Origin: Larix kaempferi
Lineage: Eukaryota > Streptophyta > Pinopsida > Pinales > Pinaceae
Length of the DNA stretch: 64,000 nucleotides
NCBI GenBank assembly: GCA_027924585.1
Contig: BSBM01000994.1
Span: forward strand, 11,881,001 to 11,945,000
Direction: 5' to 3'
A program made the position numbers and the translations under genes. Every line of letters begins with the position of its first letter. Positions within the stretch are counted from its first letter, which is position 1. Below are positions 1 to 10,425 of this stretch, piece by piece. The notes below the pieces were generated by a model. It was given only the letters and a program-made list of their open reading frames with translations. It ran no database searches and was not told where the DNA came from.

Positions 1-330
1 TCTGACCTTAATTGGATTCTCTGAGAGAGAGAGTTATGCCAAGTGTCGCAACGTGACCTGTTTATGGGATAATATAAGAGAGTGAACTTGTATGGCGTGC
101 CACATGCCACTGTTTCAACTTCGACCTCTGAAAAGTTTTTCTAAGATATCCTGACCTGTTATCTTTCCATCCCGATAGGTTTGACCTCAATTGGATTCTA
201 TGAGAGAGATTTATGTCGAGTGTCGCAACGGGACCTGTTTATGGGATAATACAGGAGAGTGAACTTGTACGGTGTGCCACGTGTCACTGGCTCAACTTCA
301 ACCTTTGAAACATTTTCTTGAGATAGTACA
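1..330. repeat. 179-bp tandem duplication in the copia C leader
   Basis: The motifs GACCTTAATTGGATTCT (position 4) and GACCTCAATTGGATTCT (position 183) start two successive units, giving a period of 179. Each unit also carries a GACCTGTTTATGGGATAATA motif and a GAGTGAACTTGTA motif in the same order. The second unit is incomplete or diverged after about 330, and more copies could lie outside the window. Confidence 0.7.
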
Positions 331-676
331 GTCTGTTTTATACCTGTCACTTTTTATGAAATTTCATTTGGAGCTTCCTAGCCCAAGTTATGACCTTTTT
401 CCCAAGGTCACCTGATTTTGACTCAGATTTGGAAGAGGCAGAAACCCTATATTGTACAGATCGTAAATGACAAAGTACAACGAATTTGAGGTTGTCCTTT
501 GGACACAAGGTACATGGGGATCTGATCGTCGACCTGTAAAAGTTTCAGATCCGAAAACTGTGACAAAATGGATTTATAGGAAAAGTGCTACGATGATTGG
601 TTTTTTCTATATCAAGCCCTAGCATCGTAAGTGCAACAAGTGTCATACATGCCATATCATGCCTTCTGTCAGGATA
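1..676 (-). mobile_element. Leader (5' untranslated part) of copia element C, cut by the window edge
   Basis: This stretch follows the primer-binding site of a minus-strand copia element whose body lies beyond the left edge. It matches in reverse complement the leader after the PBS of element D near 50097-50620; both contain the same run of a CCCTAG-type motif, a 'lack of H' type non-coding stretch and a GAGAGAGAGTTAT-like motif. No coding frame of note is seen. Positions 1-179 and 180 to about 330 are two diverged copies of one ~179-bp unit, whereas element D shows only one copy. Confidence 0.75.
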
Positions 677-688
677 GCTCTGATACCA
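677..688 (-). other. Primer-binding site of copia C (initiator tRNA-Met)
   Basis: On the minus strand this reads TGGTATCAGAGC, the standard plant Ty1/copia primer-binding site complementary to the 3' end of initiator tRNA-Met. It directly abuts the LTR end at 689. Confidence 0.9.
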
Positions 689-1378
689 TGTTAACTTTTT
701 AGAATTTACTTCAATTTGATCTAGGATCTTAACTGAGAGAACAACATGTACAGCAAACCTACAACATATCAATCATGGACACAATAATTCAAGCACACAA
801 GAGACAAAGAGTTTACTTGGGGAAAACCATCAAGGTGAAAAACCCCAATAACTTCCTCAGAGATAGATAGAGCAATGATACAACCAGAATACAAGAGATA
901 GTCTTCTCCTAGCAGCAAAGCCTCCTCCTCCACAAGTGCACCACTCTCCCAAGTATGAGTGAGAGAATAGAATTTGTAAAATGAGAGAGACACAATCTCT
1001 ATTTATACACTAACTTGACTTGACCTTTACTCAACTAGGTCGGCCTCAACTTAACCACTTAACATAATGCTGACTGGGCCGACCCACATTAGGGTGGTCT
1101 AATAACCCTTTGACCCACATGGCTGACCCCCAATAGGGTGGTCTAATAACCCTTTGACCCACATTACTTATACAGGGCCGACCCCAACAAGGTGGTCTAA
1201 TAACCCATCAAGTATAAGTTACGACACTTATATTATAAATGAGAACACTTATGTATAGAGGAATAATAACATCTCTATAGGAATACAACCACTTCCGTAT
1301 AGAGGAATAATAACATCTCTATAGGAATACAATATATATATATGTGAAATACATTCCGAAGTTACATATACATCAACA
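689..1378 (-). mobile_element. 5' LTR of copia element C (690 bp)
   Basis: The LTR has TG...CA ends: on the minus strand it starts TGTTGATGTATATG at 1378 and ends GTTAACA at 689, next to the PBS. It is the same family as the LTRs of element D (49490-50084 and 55470-56115), sharing the start, the GGGTTATTAGACCACC segment and the TATA region. A TATAAATA box lies at about 1000-1007 on the minus strand. The U3 carries about three tandem copies of a segment around GGTCAAAGGGTTATTAGACC, and short duplications with TATAGAGG and CTATAGGAATACAA at 1254-1331. It interrupts the gag frame of element B; the flanking five bases 1379-1383 (AGATT) are the expected target site, but the partner copy is outside the window. 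Confidence 0.88.
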
Positions 1379-1707
1379 AGATTGAGGGAAATCAACTCAT
1401 TCTCTAGCTAATAATATCTCATCTCATCATGCTTGCCAAAGAGTGTGACAAGTTGTTCCCACACCTCTTTCGGAGTATTCAATCCACTGAGATGGAAAAG
1501 AAGATCCTTAGAAATGTTGAGAAAAAGGAAACCATAAGCTTCATCAATCTTATTGAAGTATTTTTCCTTCTCTACTGTAGATGTAGCTTCGACTTCTAGG
1601 CCCATGGTGACTCTATAAAATCCTTTAGAGCACAATACTATCTCCATATCAGCCTTCCACTAATAATAGTTGAAGGGGGTGAGAAGATTTGATGAAGAAG
1701 TTTCCAT
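1379..1707 (-). pseudogene. gag (capsid) N-terminal fragment of copia element B
   Basis: The minus-strand frame from an ATG at 1707 encodes a typical copia Gag N-terminus: an S-rich start, LTPFNYY then WKADMEIVL, and later LNTPKEVWEQLVTLFG and LENELISLN. Gag forms the cytoplasmic virus-like particle. A TAG stands where this family normally has Gln before WKAD, and a second TAG follows MRYY at about 1405. The frame is cut at 1379 by the LTR of element C. The PBS and 5' LTR of the same element lie upstream on the minus strand (2015-2703). The rest of element B is outside the window, beyond element C. Confidence 0.8.
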
Positions 1708-2014
1708 CTTCAAGAAGAGCGAATGCAATAGGAGGAAAGAACCTGCAAATCACAAAACAAGCAAGAAATATTAGGTCGACAACCTGCACTTTTCAAGTTG
1801 CATCACACCCAACATAGGATATCAGGCAAGCTTCAATATCCAATGATCAATATCCAGGAATTATGTGGAAACTTTTAGCTTCTGGTGCAGAGTTGGAAAA
1901 AATAGCTACATGTGCAGAATATGCATGCAGTGCAGAATCACTCCTTCAATATGAACAATCTTGCTCAATCTTCATGAATAATCCCTACAAAAAAGTATTC
2001 TTTTCCTTGCCATG

Positions 2015-2026
2015 GCTCTGATACCA
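2015..2026 (-). other. Primer-binding site of copia B (initiator tRNA-Met)
   Basis: The minus strand reads TGGTATCAGAGC, two bases after the LTR end (TTTCA, then TA). It is the canonical copia tRNA-iMet site and fixes the orientation of element B as minus. Confidence 0.88.
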
Positions 2027-2028
2027 TA

Positions 2029-2703
2029 TGAAATTCAACACAACAGATCTATGGCACAAGAGAAATAATTACTAGAGGTGCATAAATAATAATATGTGAA
2101 AACTTTGCAAAAGACTTGCAGCAGTGCTCTATAGAACTCAGAAGTAGAATACAATACAGTAACAATGACTGAATAATTTGAATTAACCAAGGAGGTCATT
2201 CAAATAGGATGCATGGTGTAGCATGTCTTTACTAGGAGTTCTCATCATAAATCAATGGTAGTGTCATCAATACACAAGTAACGGTCAACCAAGTGTCAAA
2301 CTGAGTCTAACTGAATGTAGATAGGTGTAATTGGTGCATGGAGCACTAATGTGGTGAAGGAGAATCCAAGGAGGGCGCATGAGGATCTATCTAGAGTCAG
2401 ATGAGTCAAAGTGTCCATCAGAGTGTTTTAATCAGTTAACTAGTCAATTTGTCCTCAAATCAAGGAACAAATCCACAAATGAAGCAGCTAACTGAGTGTG
2501 TCACTGGTGGTAGGTGAGATAGGGTGCAGTTTGTCTCAAGAGATGAAAGCAAGGCGCATCATGGAATAGGAGGGCTGGAACTGAACAGAAATAAGCTCTC
2601 GGGGCTAGAAAACTAGGGACTAGGTGTTGGGGGACACCATACTCATGACTGGGATGCATGCAAATGCATGCAAACATAAGATGATGGTGAGAATATCCTA
2701 GCA
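2029..2703 (-). mobile_element. 5' LTR of copia element B (about 675 bp)
   Basis: The inner end is set by the PBS (LTR ending TTGAATTTCA at 2029). The outer end is inferred: RNase H similarity of element A stops after DSDWVG at about 2704, and a TG dinucleotide (TGCTAGGATATTC on the minus strand) starts exactly there, giving TG...CA ends. The expected target-site copy is CCCAC at 2704-2708; its partner is off-window. This LTR is a different family from elements A and C. Short open frames inside it are not considered genes. Confidence 0.7.
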
Positions 2704-3800
2704 CCCACCCAATCTGAATCTGTGAAACCAACCAAACTGACTCCACCTAAACCCCTGTAGTCCAAACCATTGTCCACTGTCCCTGGAAGGTATCTCAACA
2801 CATGTTTTGTGGATACCCAGTGTACACTCCTAGCCTCCACCATGAACTGACTAAGAGTGTTCACCGCAAAACATAAGTCTGGCCTCGTGTTGACCAGATA
2901 CATCAATGACCCAATGATACGATGATATAGAGTAGGATCCACCAACTTACCCTCAAAATCATGAAGCTTTCTCCTGTTGGTTATCATACGTGTGGACATC
3001 GGCCTGCAATCCTCCATCCCAAATCTCCTCAAAATATCTATTGCATACTTTCCCTATCCTAGGAAAATATGACCAAGCTCCTGCCAAACCTCCATCCCCA
3101 GATAATAGTGCATTAACCCAATGTCTGTCATCTCGTTGTCTAAAGTAAGATCTCTCTTCCAATGTGTAATGGGACGCTCCTCCCCAATAATAAAAAAATG
3201 ATCAACATATAAGAAAAAAATGAGAAGATCTCCACCAACCACAATGTAGTAAAGGTTGGGATCATCCTCACTCTTTTGAAAACCCATTGATGTCAAATAT
3301 GCATCGATCCTGGAGTACCAAGCTCTAGGAGATTGCTTTAGTCCATACAAAGTCTTCCTCATCCTGCACACATGAGAATCTCTCCCATGAATCTCAAATC
3401 CCTATTGCTGCTCCAAGTAAACCTCCTCCTGCAGAAGACCATTGAAAAATGCGGTCTTCACATCCATCTAGTGGATCTTCCAACCCATCTCTGCTGCTAT
3501 AGAAATCACTGCTCTAATGGAAGAATAATGAGCAACCGATGCAAAGGTCTAATCATAATCAACTCTCTATATCTGTTAAACCCTCGTGAAATAAAACGAG
3601 CCTTGTACTTTTCCACACTGCCAGCTATAGAATGCTTCACCTTGTAGATCCACTTCGAAGTCACAACAGACTTCCCCTTTGGTCTTGGTACAATCTCCCA
3701 TGCATCATTCTTCATGATGGAATGGTACTCTTCCATCATGGCATCTCTCCAAACTTGATGTTGAGAGGCCAACTCAAATGTCGAAGGATCTTAATCATGA
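2704..3800 (-). pseudogene. Copia A reverse transcriptase and partial RNase H
   Basis: Minus-strand frames cover the copia RT: WRDAMMEEYHSIMKNDAWEI at its start, then TSKWIYKVKH, then KTLYGLKQSPRAWY, then the catalytic region, then GSLMYLVNTRPDLCFAVNTL and HVLRYLPGTV, ending at DSDWVG in RNase H. RT copies element RNA into DNA in the cytoplasmic particle. The catalytic box reads YVDH instead of YVDD, so the enzyme would be inactive even without the frameshifts. Stops occur in several positions (for example after EQQ and after HIFLG). The domain is cut at 2704 by the LTR of element B. Confidence 0.88.
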
Positions 3801-4162
3801 AGACTCACAACTAGAGACATGCCCAATCTATCTGGCATCGCAACTATCCTGACCTCCTCCTAGGGACTACCTAATGCCTCTGCTTCCTTCAAGGTCTCCC
3901 AAAGCCATTTAGGCTTCCTATTCCCTGAAGGTGGCTCCAAAAATGTTATGTCCTCGTCCGAAGAACTGCCAGAGACAAATGGCCCAACAACCTATGGACC
4001 AGTGACTGGTGAACTAGTCATTGGTGAACCTGTAACCTGAGAACTAGAACCTGTCCTTGGAGTACTTGCTGGTTGAACCAATAAACCTATAGAACGTATT
4101 CCTGTAACCTGTGGGCCAGTCACTCTAGAAACCTATGAACCTGTGATCTACACTGAAGATCC
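3801..4162 (-). pseudogene. Copia A linker between integrase and RT
   Basis: The minus-strand translation is rich in Ser, Thr, Pro, Val and Gly, with repeated VTGS/VTGP-like pieces, followed by EEVRIVAMPDRLGMSLVVS leading into the RT. This matches the low-complexity linker of copia polyproteins. Several stops interrupt it. No independent gene is present. Confidence 0.65.
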
Positions 4163-5180
4163 CTATGTCACCTGAGGTGTGGAAGCTGGTGGTTCCCCAT
4201 GCTCCAACTCTCTAGACTTTCTCAAGGCTCTCTCCTCCTCAAATCTCACTTCCTTCCTCACAACAACCTTCTTCTGTCCTGGAAGAGAAATGCAGTCATC
4301 CTTCGAAATATCATCATAGCCCACAAATATGCCTCTCTCCGCAGTGGGATCCAACTTTGTCCTCTTCTCAGAAGGGACATGAGAGTAAGTCAAGCAACCA
4401 AATATACGAAAAATGACTAACCTCAGGCATCTTGCCTGTGAACATATCCTCATGAGTCTTCCTCCCCAAGGCATGGTGGGGACTCCTATTTTGAAGGTAA
4501 ACAGTTGTACTACAAGCCTCTTCCCAAAGAAAGAAAGGAAGATTCTGATCATGAAGCATAGCTCTTGTTGTCCCACATATCCCTATTCTTCCTCTCAGCC
4601 ACTCCATTCTTCTCAGGAGTATATGGAACTGCCAACTGTTTCTGTATGCCCTCCTGCATGCAAAAATCATCGAACTCATTGGAGGTATACTCACCCCCAT
4701 TGTTCGATCTAAGGACCCGAATCCTCCTCCCTATCTGATTCTCCACAAGAGATTTGAACTCTTGGAAGATCCTCAAGAATATAGGTGACTTGTTGCTCCT
4801 CAAGAAGTAGATCCAAGTCTTCTTGGAATAGTCATCAACGAAGGTCACATAATACTCAAATCCTATCAAGGAAACATATGAGACCACATATATCTGTATG
4901 GATCAAATCAAGCACCCCTATTGACCTGCTATCACTGCTTGGAAAAATATTCTTGGTGTACTTTCCCAAATCACACCGTCTACATACATCACCATTCTCT
5001 GTGATGAACTCTGGTAACCCTGTAACCATACCCCTCAACAATCTCAAAGCTGGATGATGCAAATGAGCCATCCTTCGATGCCATAGCTCGTAAAGCTCAC
5101 TATTGTTGCTATGTGCCAAAGCATGCTGAGGCTGAAACAACAGCTTGTATAGTTTCCCACATCTAACCCCAATGTCCATG
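4163..5180 (-). pseudogene. Copia A integrase (pre-integrase zinc region and core)
   Basis: The minus strand encodes, in order, the GAG-pre-integrase region (LWHRRMAHLHHPALRLL, then CRRCDLGK), the HTDICG segment with the first catalytic Asp, TFVDDYSKKTWIYFL, the second catalytic region, AVPYTPEKNGVAERKN with the Glu, and a downstream RIFGCLTYSHVPSEKRTKLD segment. Integrase inserts element cDNA into the chromosome. The second catalytic segment reads RSNNGGEY where the family has RSDNGGEY, so an Asp is lost. The frame shifts at least three times, around 4368-4576, 4700 and 4856. Confidence 0.87.
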
Positions 5181-5212
5181 GAGATAGATAGTCCTGTAGT
5201 CTTGGGAAATAC

Positions 5213-5554
5213 CTACACACGTCCATCCAAGAAACAAACCCCTAGACCCTTATCCTCAATAGTGGAAACTAATGCCAACTTTGTTTTTATCCCAGGGACA
5301 AACAACACATCCCTCAGAATCATAGGACTCATGGAATCCCTCTGAAAGGTAATGGTCCCACGACCAACTGCTCTGAAAATGGTGTCATCTCCTAGTACAA
5401 CCTCCACATCTACACCTGTCTGTGAAAGCTCAAAGAACATCTCTTGAGCACCTGTCATGTGACTCGAAGCTCCGTTATCAATACACCAAGTGCTAGTGGT
5501 GGAAGCACCCATCTGATGGCCAGTCAACAAAGAATACTCCATTTCAATATCCAA
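5213..5554 (-). pseudogene. Copia A aspartic protease
   Basis: The minus-strand frame contains WCIDNGASSHMTG, the retropepsin active-site motif of copia elements (usually D-S-G; here D-N-G), followed by VVLGDDT and ILRDVLFVPGIKTKL. The protease matures the Gag-Pol polyprotein. The catalytic Asp remains. The frame loses register with the pre-integrase region near 5213. Confidence 0.85.
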
Positions 5555-5639
5555 ATCAATGCTGGTAATAATAGAGGCTCTCTCTCTTTCAACATGCCCA
5601 ACACAAAGAGAAAACTCTCTCTGAAATCTCTCTCCAAAA

Positions 5640-6387
5640 TCATCAACTTCTGATGAGGTTGTTGTCTGCTGCTTCTTCTTCTTCTTTGGACACTGTGAAG
5701 CATAGTTCCCAAATACCTAACAAGCAAAGCACTTGAATTTGCTTAAACCTTTCTTCTTCCCACCCTACTGTTGCTGTTGCTACTTCGCCCCACCCTGCTT
5801 GGCGCCCTTCTTCTTCTTTTTTCCCTTTGCAGTCAATGCCACATTCTCCTCATCCTCCCTACCCTATGAAGAGCTGCCATGTATAGGACCTCTCCTAGTC
5901 TCCTCCTATACAAAATAATCCCACAGTCTATCCTAGGAAGGTAAGTTCTCCTTTCCAACTCTAGCCTGCACAAAAGCACCCCAAGGCTTGGAAGCCCCAT
6001 TCACTACTGTCCGCACAAGCTTAGTAGTTGTAATGACCTCCCCAACTGCTATTGCTCATCTCTAACCTGAGATATCCTGGTAAGGTAAGATGCCACTCCC
6101 TCTCTTAGAACCATCTTTCGGTTCTCATTAGTGCTCTGTTATAAACTAGTCAAAGCATCCCACATTTTATATGCACGATCTTTACCTGAAATGTGTGGAA
6201 TGATGTCGTCTTTAATTGCATCAACAAGAATTCTGCTAGCCTTACAGTACTTCTTGCTGAAGGATGATATTGTTGCTGCATCTGTAGCAGCTCGAATCTG
6301 AATAGGGTTCTCTGTAGTGGTCTTTACTACTTCATCTAATAGTTCATTTTCCTCCAAAATTAGCATGATCCTATCCTTCCATTGCAC
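5640..6387 (-). pseudogene. Copia A gag with altered zinc knuckle
   Basis: The frame starts around 6387 with WKDRIMLILEENEL, continues through KMWDALTSL and VASYLTRISQVRDE (near 6060-6090), then KPWGAFVQARVGKENLPS, then a Lys-rich stretch and a CCHC zinc knuckle at about 5700-5745. The knuckle reads CFACQVFGNYASQC, so the zinc-binding His is replaced by Asn. Several TAG/TAA codons replace Gln codons. The PBS is ~50 bp upstream on the minus strand. Confidence 0.83.
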
Positions 6388-6436
6388 AAAAGAAAATCAC
6401 TAACTGTCTGAAATAACTTTAGTTTTCTGCCCCCAA

Positions 6437-6448
6437 GCTCTGATACCA
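6437..6448 (-). other. Primer-binding site of copia A (initiator tRNA-Met)
   Basis: The minus strand reads TGGTATCAGAGC directly after the LTR end CTTTCA. Confidence 0.9.
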
Positions 6449-7475
6449 TGAAAGTTTTCTGATATTTTAACCCAACCCAGTTTTCAAGTCAACTTGCCAT
6501 TGTTTAATGCCCAACCCAGTTTTTCATGATGGCTAGAAATGACATATAAATTTTAGACTTTAGAAACATAGATAAAAAACAATGTTACAGGCAGAAAATT
6601 AAATATTCATGCACACCATAAATAATTTCAGACTCTGAAATTTTTGGCCAATAGCCCCGGAAAAACCCACAAGGGGAAAACCTGTTAGAGAGAGAAGGAA
6701 TTTGTATTTCTTCAGTAAATCTTCAGTATAGAAACACATTGAAAATGTACTCATCTCAACCACAAAAAATTCAACTAGAAGGCTGCCTTGAAGTTTGTGC
6801 CTAACTGCCTCGATTTCAGTGCCAAAACAGTGTCTCGATTTATGAACTCCAAATAACACCTCGATTTTTGTGTTAGCTGCTTTGAAATCTGTGCAGAAAA
6901 ATAAACTTTGAAATCTGTACTAGAAAGTACAATCTATATGGACCTCTATTTCTATGCTCGAAATTTCTAAAAAACATGCCCATAAATCACCTTGAAATCT
7001 GTGCTGTATGGTTTAGCAATAAATGTTGTTGTACAGTGCCTCGAAATTTGTGCCCCTGCTCTTGTACGGTGCCTCAGGAAATGTGATGTACCAATAATAT
7101 CTTTACCTCAAAATTTGAGCTGCTGGAAAACTGAGCTCCCTTGAAAATCATGCCACTTCTCTCTCTTGCTCTCCTCTCCACTTCTCTTCAGGAAAAAGTG
7201 AATTCATTTTCCTTCCCTTGCTCTTTTTTTCTAAACCCTAGGTAAGTGAGGGGCCATCTAATCCAATGGCTGAGATTAAATCAGATGGGTGGGTGAGATA
7301 AGTACAAAAAATAAATTCACTCACTCACTTAAATTTATCAAAAGTGACTTTAATCACTAAAGTCACATTAAATGCTCATCTCAAGTCATTTAATGCAAGG
7401 GTCACTTTATTTCTCCCTTTTAAGTGACTAAGGAAAAGGTCACCTAGGGGAACACTTTCCTAGGTACAAAAATCA
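6449..7475 (-). mobile_element. 5' LTR of copia element A (about 1,027 bp)
   Basis: On the minus strand the LTR would start TGATTTTTGTACC at 7475 and end AACTTTCA at 6449, giving TG...CA ends. The outer end is inferred from the point where similarity to duplicated segment copy 2 begins (about 7481); 7476-7480 (ACAAA) is the likely target-site copy. Between about 6780 and 7060 a short motif near CTCGAAATCTGTGC recurs at least eight times. Confidence 0.72.
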
Positions 7476-9390
7476 ACAAAAGAGACATTTTTAATTAATT
7501 GCTCAAACCTTCATTGGATTTCCCAAGCTTCACAATACAAGGAAAAAAGGCTAATTACTATAAAAACAAAAAATTATAAACAAAATATATAAGGTCATAT
7601 ATTTCATTCAATAGTAATGCTTCTTGTTAAAATTAGAATATAAATTTATAAACATTGTTAACTACTCTATCAACAAGTTTATCAAATTCTCAATTTAGAA
7701 GCTTCTATTTTATATAAAGGTTTATAAAACCTGTAACACAATTTTGTATTTAGTCAATAATTCCCATTAATAAATTTATCAATTACGTAAATTTAAAACC
7801 ATCTATTTTTCATAGGGTTCATGATTCAAGGTTATAATACAACTTTATGTATGATTAATAGTTGATTCCCCCAAACAATGCATTCACAAGAACATCAAAT
7901 GTAAGAAGATATAAAACACATGGAAATTAATAGAGACAAAAAAATTGTTAGAAAATTATGAAATGAATGATTATTTATATTTTTCAAGAAAGACAAAGAC
8001 AAAGTTAATAAGAAAGAATTTTTTTATCTTTCCAATGTATAAACTTCTTCTATACTACATTACAATTATGAAATCACTATTGCACATTGAAACTTTCAAT
8101 CTCTATCCATGTCTTAGGGTTTGGGAGAGAGGGAAATATCTAAATCAATTTTGAAGCACAAATGGTTAGGATGGATAACCAAAGAAATTGCATCCTAGAT
8201 TTGAGAGTGAAATTTCCATGTCTTCTTATTAGTCCAACACTATAATGTATACTATCCTTAAGGGAGAAATAGATACACATCCATCCATCCCTCTTTTAGA
8301 GTCATAGACACAGTTATGAAAATATGGAAAAGAGATACTTTGTGAAGGAAGACCCACCTAGATCCTATGAAGTGTTGCACATTAGTTTGGGAGAACAAAA
8401 AATATTATGCATGCTTACTAGAGTAATATTGAATATCTTCTTACCTACAACAACCAAGAATAATAATGGAAATACTCTGCTACAACAAGAGAATTGAAGA
8501 GATCATTTTTAAGTTCAAGGTGGAGTAAAGAAGGGAGTAAGTAATTACTTATTACAATTATAATAAGAAATTATAAACCTCAAAGAACCCACAATTCACA
8601 TTATTTTTAGGAAACATTCTCATTGGGAATATAAAGAAGGAATGAAAAAAAAATCTCCAACCTAAAGGGTTAAAGTGAAATTAGATGAGGTTAGAGATCA
8701 CTAAGAAATTCAAGGTAAACTATATTCTAAAACAAGGTAAATAATGAGGCTTGTGTGACCAAATAGTAACATGTTGGATTGCAACTGACGAGGAAGTACA
8801 TGGATTCCAATTGTCCATCTTGAAACAACCTTCATCACTAATCAATATTGAAACAACCTTTAACACTAATCAAAGGTTCAAAAACCTTCATTTAGGCCAA
8901 AATAGTAAGTTCACTTCCAAGTCTATTGAGAGAAATTCTTTTCTTGGGAATGTTAGTTGAACTTGAAGGTGTCCCATTTTATTTCTTTAGGCAAGTTTAT
9001 ACCTTAGAGATCAATGGTCAATTTAACTTTATGCCAAAAATACTAGCTCAAAATCAAATAAACACGTGTTTGGCTCTTAAACACCATTAACTTAATGAGT
9101 CGATTGCAGGTTTAAGCTTCTCCAGGAATACTTTTAGACTTACAAGACATATTAGCTTTTGATGCTTCATTTAGATAATTAGCTTCAAATTCATGTGACC
9201 TCCTACTCTGCACTCCTTCATAACCCGTTTTGTTGAGTTTAGATGAGGAAATTATGATGAGTAAATAGAAGAAATCGTATTAGCAAAATCCTAAACCAAT
9301 TAATTTAAATAGATGGAAACACCATGGCTTTTCTACCTCATAAACACATAACTCACTCATTGAATCTCGAAAATTCAACATGTGAAAAGG

Positions 9391-10425
9391 AGCACGGATT
9401 AATCCATGAAGGTGGTTCACGATTTTTGGCAAGCGAAGCGCCAAAAATTTGTGTCGCAGACCCTCGATCGAGATCTTTTAAAGCCCTCGATCGAGGTAAT
9501 AAAACCTCGATCGAGGGTTTTAAAAGACCTCAATCCAAAGTTTTAAAAGACCTTGATCGAGGTTTTAAAGAAGACCTCGATCGAGCTATCTAGGTATTTA
9601 GCCCTCGATCAAGGTTTTTTAAAAACCTCGATCGAGGGCCTAAAAAAAAGGCCGAAAGCCCTTTTCACTGTAGAAAGAAAATTTTCTCTGCATTTCAGAA
9701 CCTTCAACTATGTCATTAAATTCACATTAATTGGCGGAATTGATACCATTGGATTTGTCAATGAATCCTCTATCAATATACATATAATTTACGAATTTGT
9801 ATCTTCATATGTCATTTGTTTTTAAATTTCTGCTAAATATTACCCTAAAAAACCTTGTTGACAACTTCGAATGAGCTCAAATATAAATCAACAACATTCA
9901 AAATACACATCCAAAAACTTTGAAAAAATATACAAGCACTACATCAGTGCATCCTCTTCAAAAGGGTATTTTTATTTTTGCAAATTATGTAAACAATCAA
10001 AACATTTGGTGCACACACGCACATGTGTGCAAAATGATACTGAAATATTCACTGGTAAGTTTGAAAAATAGTAATAAATACATTTTTTCAAGAAAAATTA
10101 AAAGAAAAATATGTATTCACATATTTCAGTTTTTTAAATTATTAATTTAACATTAAATTATTTTGCATACACACAAGCCACTTGTTAATTGCTCTTCAAA
10201 TTTTTAAGGACACACGTTTCATTAAATGAAAATTTGACAAGGTAAATGACATTGGTATATTTTTAAAAATATATCATTCGAAATCCAACATAATTCTCTG
10301 CATTTAATTTTTCAACCGCATGTCGAAATTCATATTGCAAATATGAGTTTCAAGGGCTTCAATTTAATACATGGGTAAAATTTCCATTTTTTATTGCCAT
10401 ATTTGGCCAAAAAGAGTTACCCATC
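9391..10425. other. About 1-kb insertion specific to copy 1
   Basis: Copy 2 runs from the segment matching AACTCACTCATTGAATCTC to the one matching GAAGACATAATAAT within about 60 bp (58180-58240), whereas copy 1 needs about 1.1 kb. Boundaries are approximate; a repeated AAAA(A/G)GAG at 9386 and 10409 may be an 8-bp target duplication. The insertion has no TG...CA LTR ends and no clear inverted ends. It contains the palindrome array at 9463-9636. Short open frames at 9324-10150 run through the repeats and show no recognisable domain. Confidence 0.55.
9463..9636. repeat. Array of CTCGATCGAG palindromes
   Basis: Five perfect 10-bp palindromes CTCGATCGAG start at 9463, 9486, 9506, 9576 and 9627. 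One-mismatch versions start at 9552 and 9604, and a degenerate copy sits at about 9528. Successive starts are 20-28 bp apart. The spacers are mostly A/T, often TTTTAAAA. Because every unit is self-complementary, a transcript or single strand could form many alternative hairpins. The function is unknown. Confidence 0.85.

Larger units (their letters stand above)
2704..7475 (-). mobile_element. Ty1/copia element A, 5' LTR through RNase H, interrupted by element B
   Basis: Reading right to left the order is 5' LTR (6449-7475), PBS, gag, protease, integrase, reverse transcriptase and the start of RNase H, which is the diagnostic copia order with integrase before RT. The remaining RNase H and the 3' LTR lie beyond the window behind elements B and C. 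All domains are recognisable but broken by stops and frameshifts. The outer LTR boundary abuts duplicated segment copy 1 at about 7481. Confidence 0.85.

Noticed and set aside
545-993. Two minus-strand frames of about 75 codons
   Set aside because: They lie in the LTR and leader of copia C; the matching positions in copia D are not conserved as coding.
3372-5345. Plus-strand frames over copia A
   Set aside because: They are antisense readings of integrase, RT and protease.
9324-9825. Plus-strand frames across the CTCGATCGAG array
   Set aside because: The reading is dominated by the repeat units and shows no domain.
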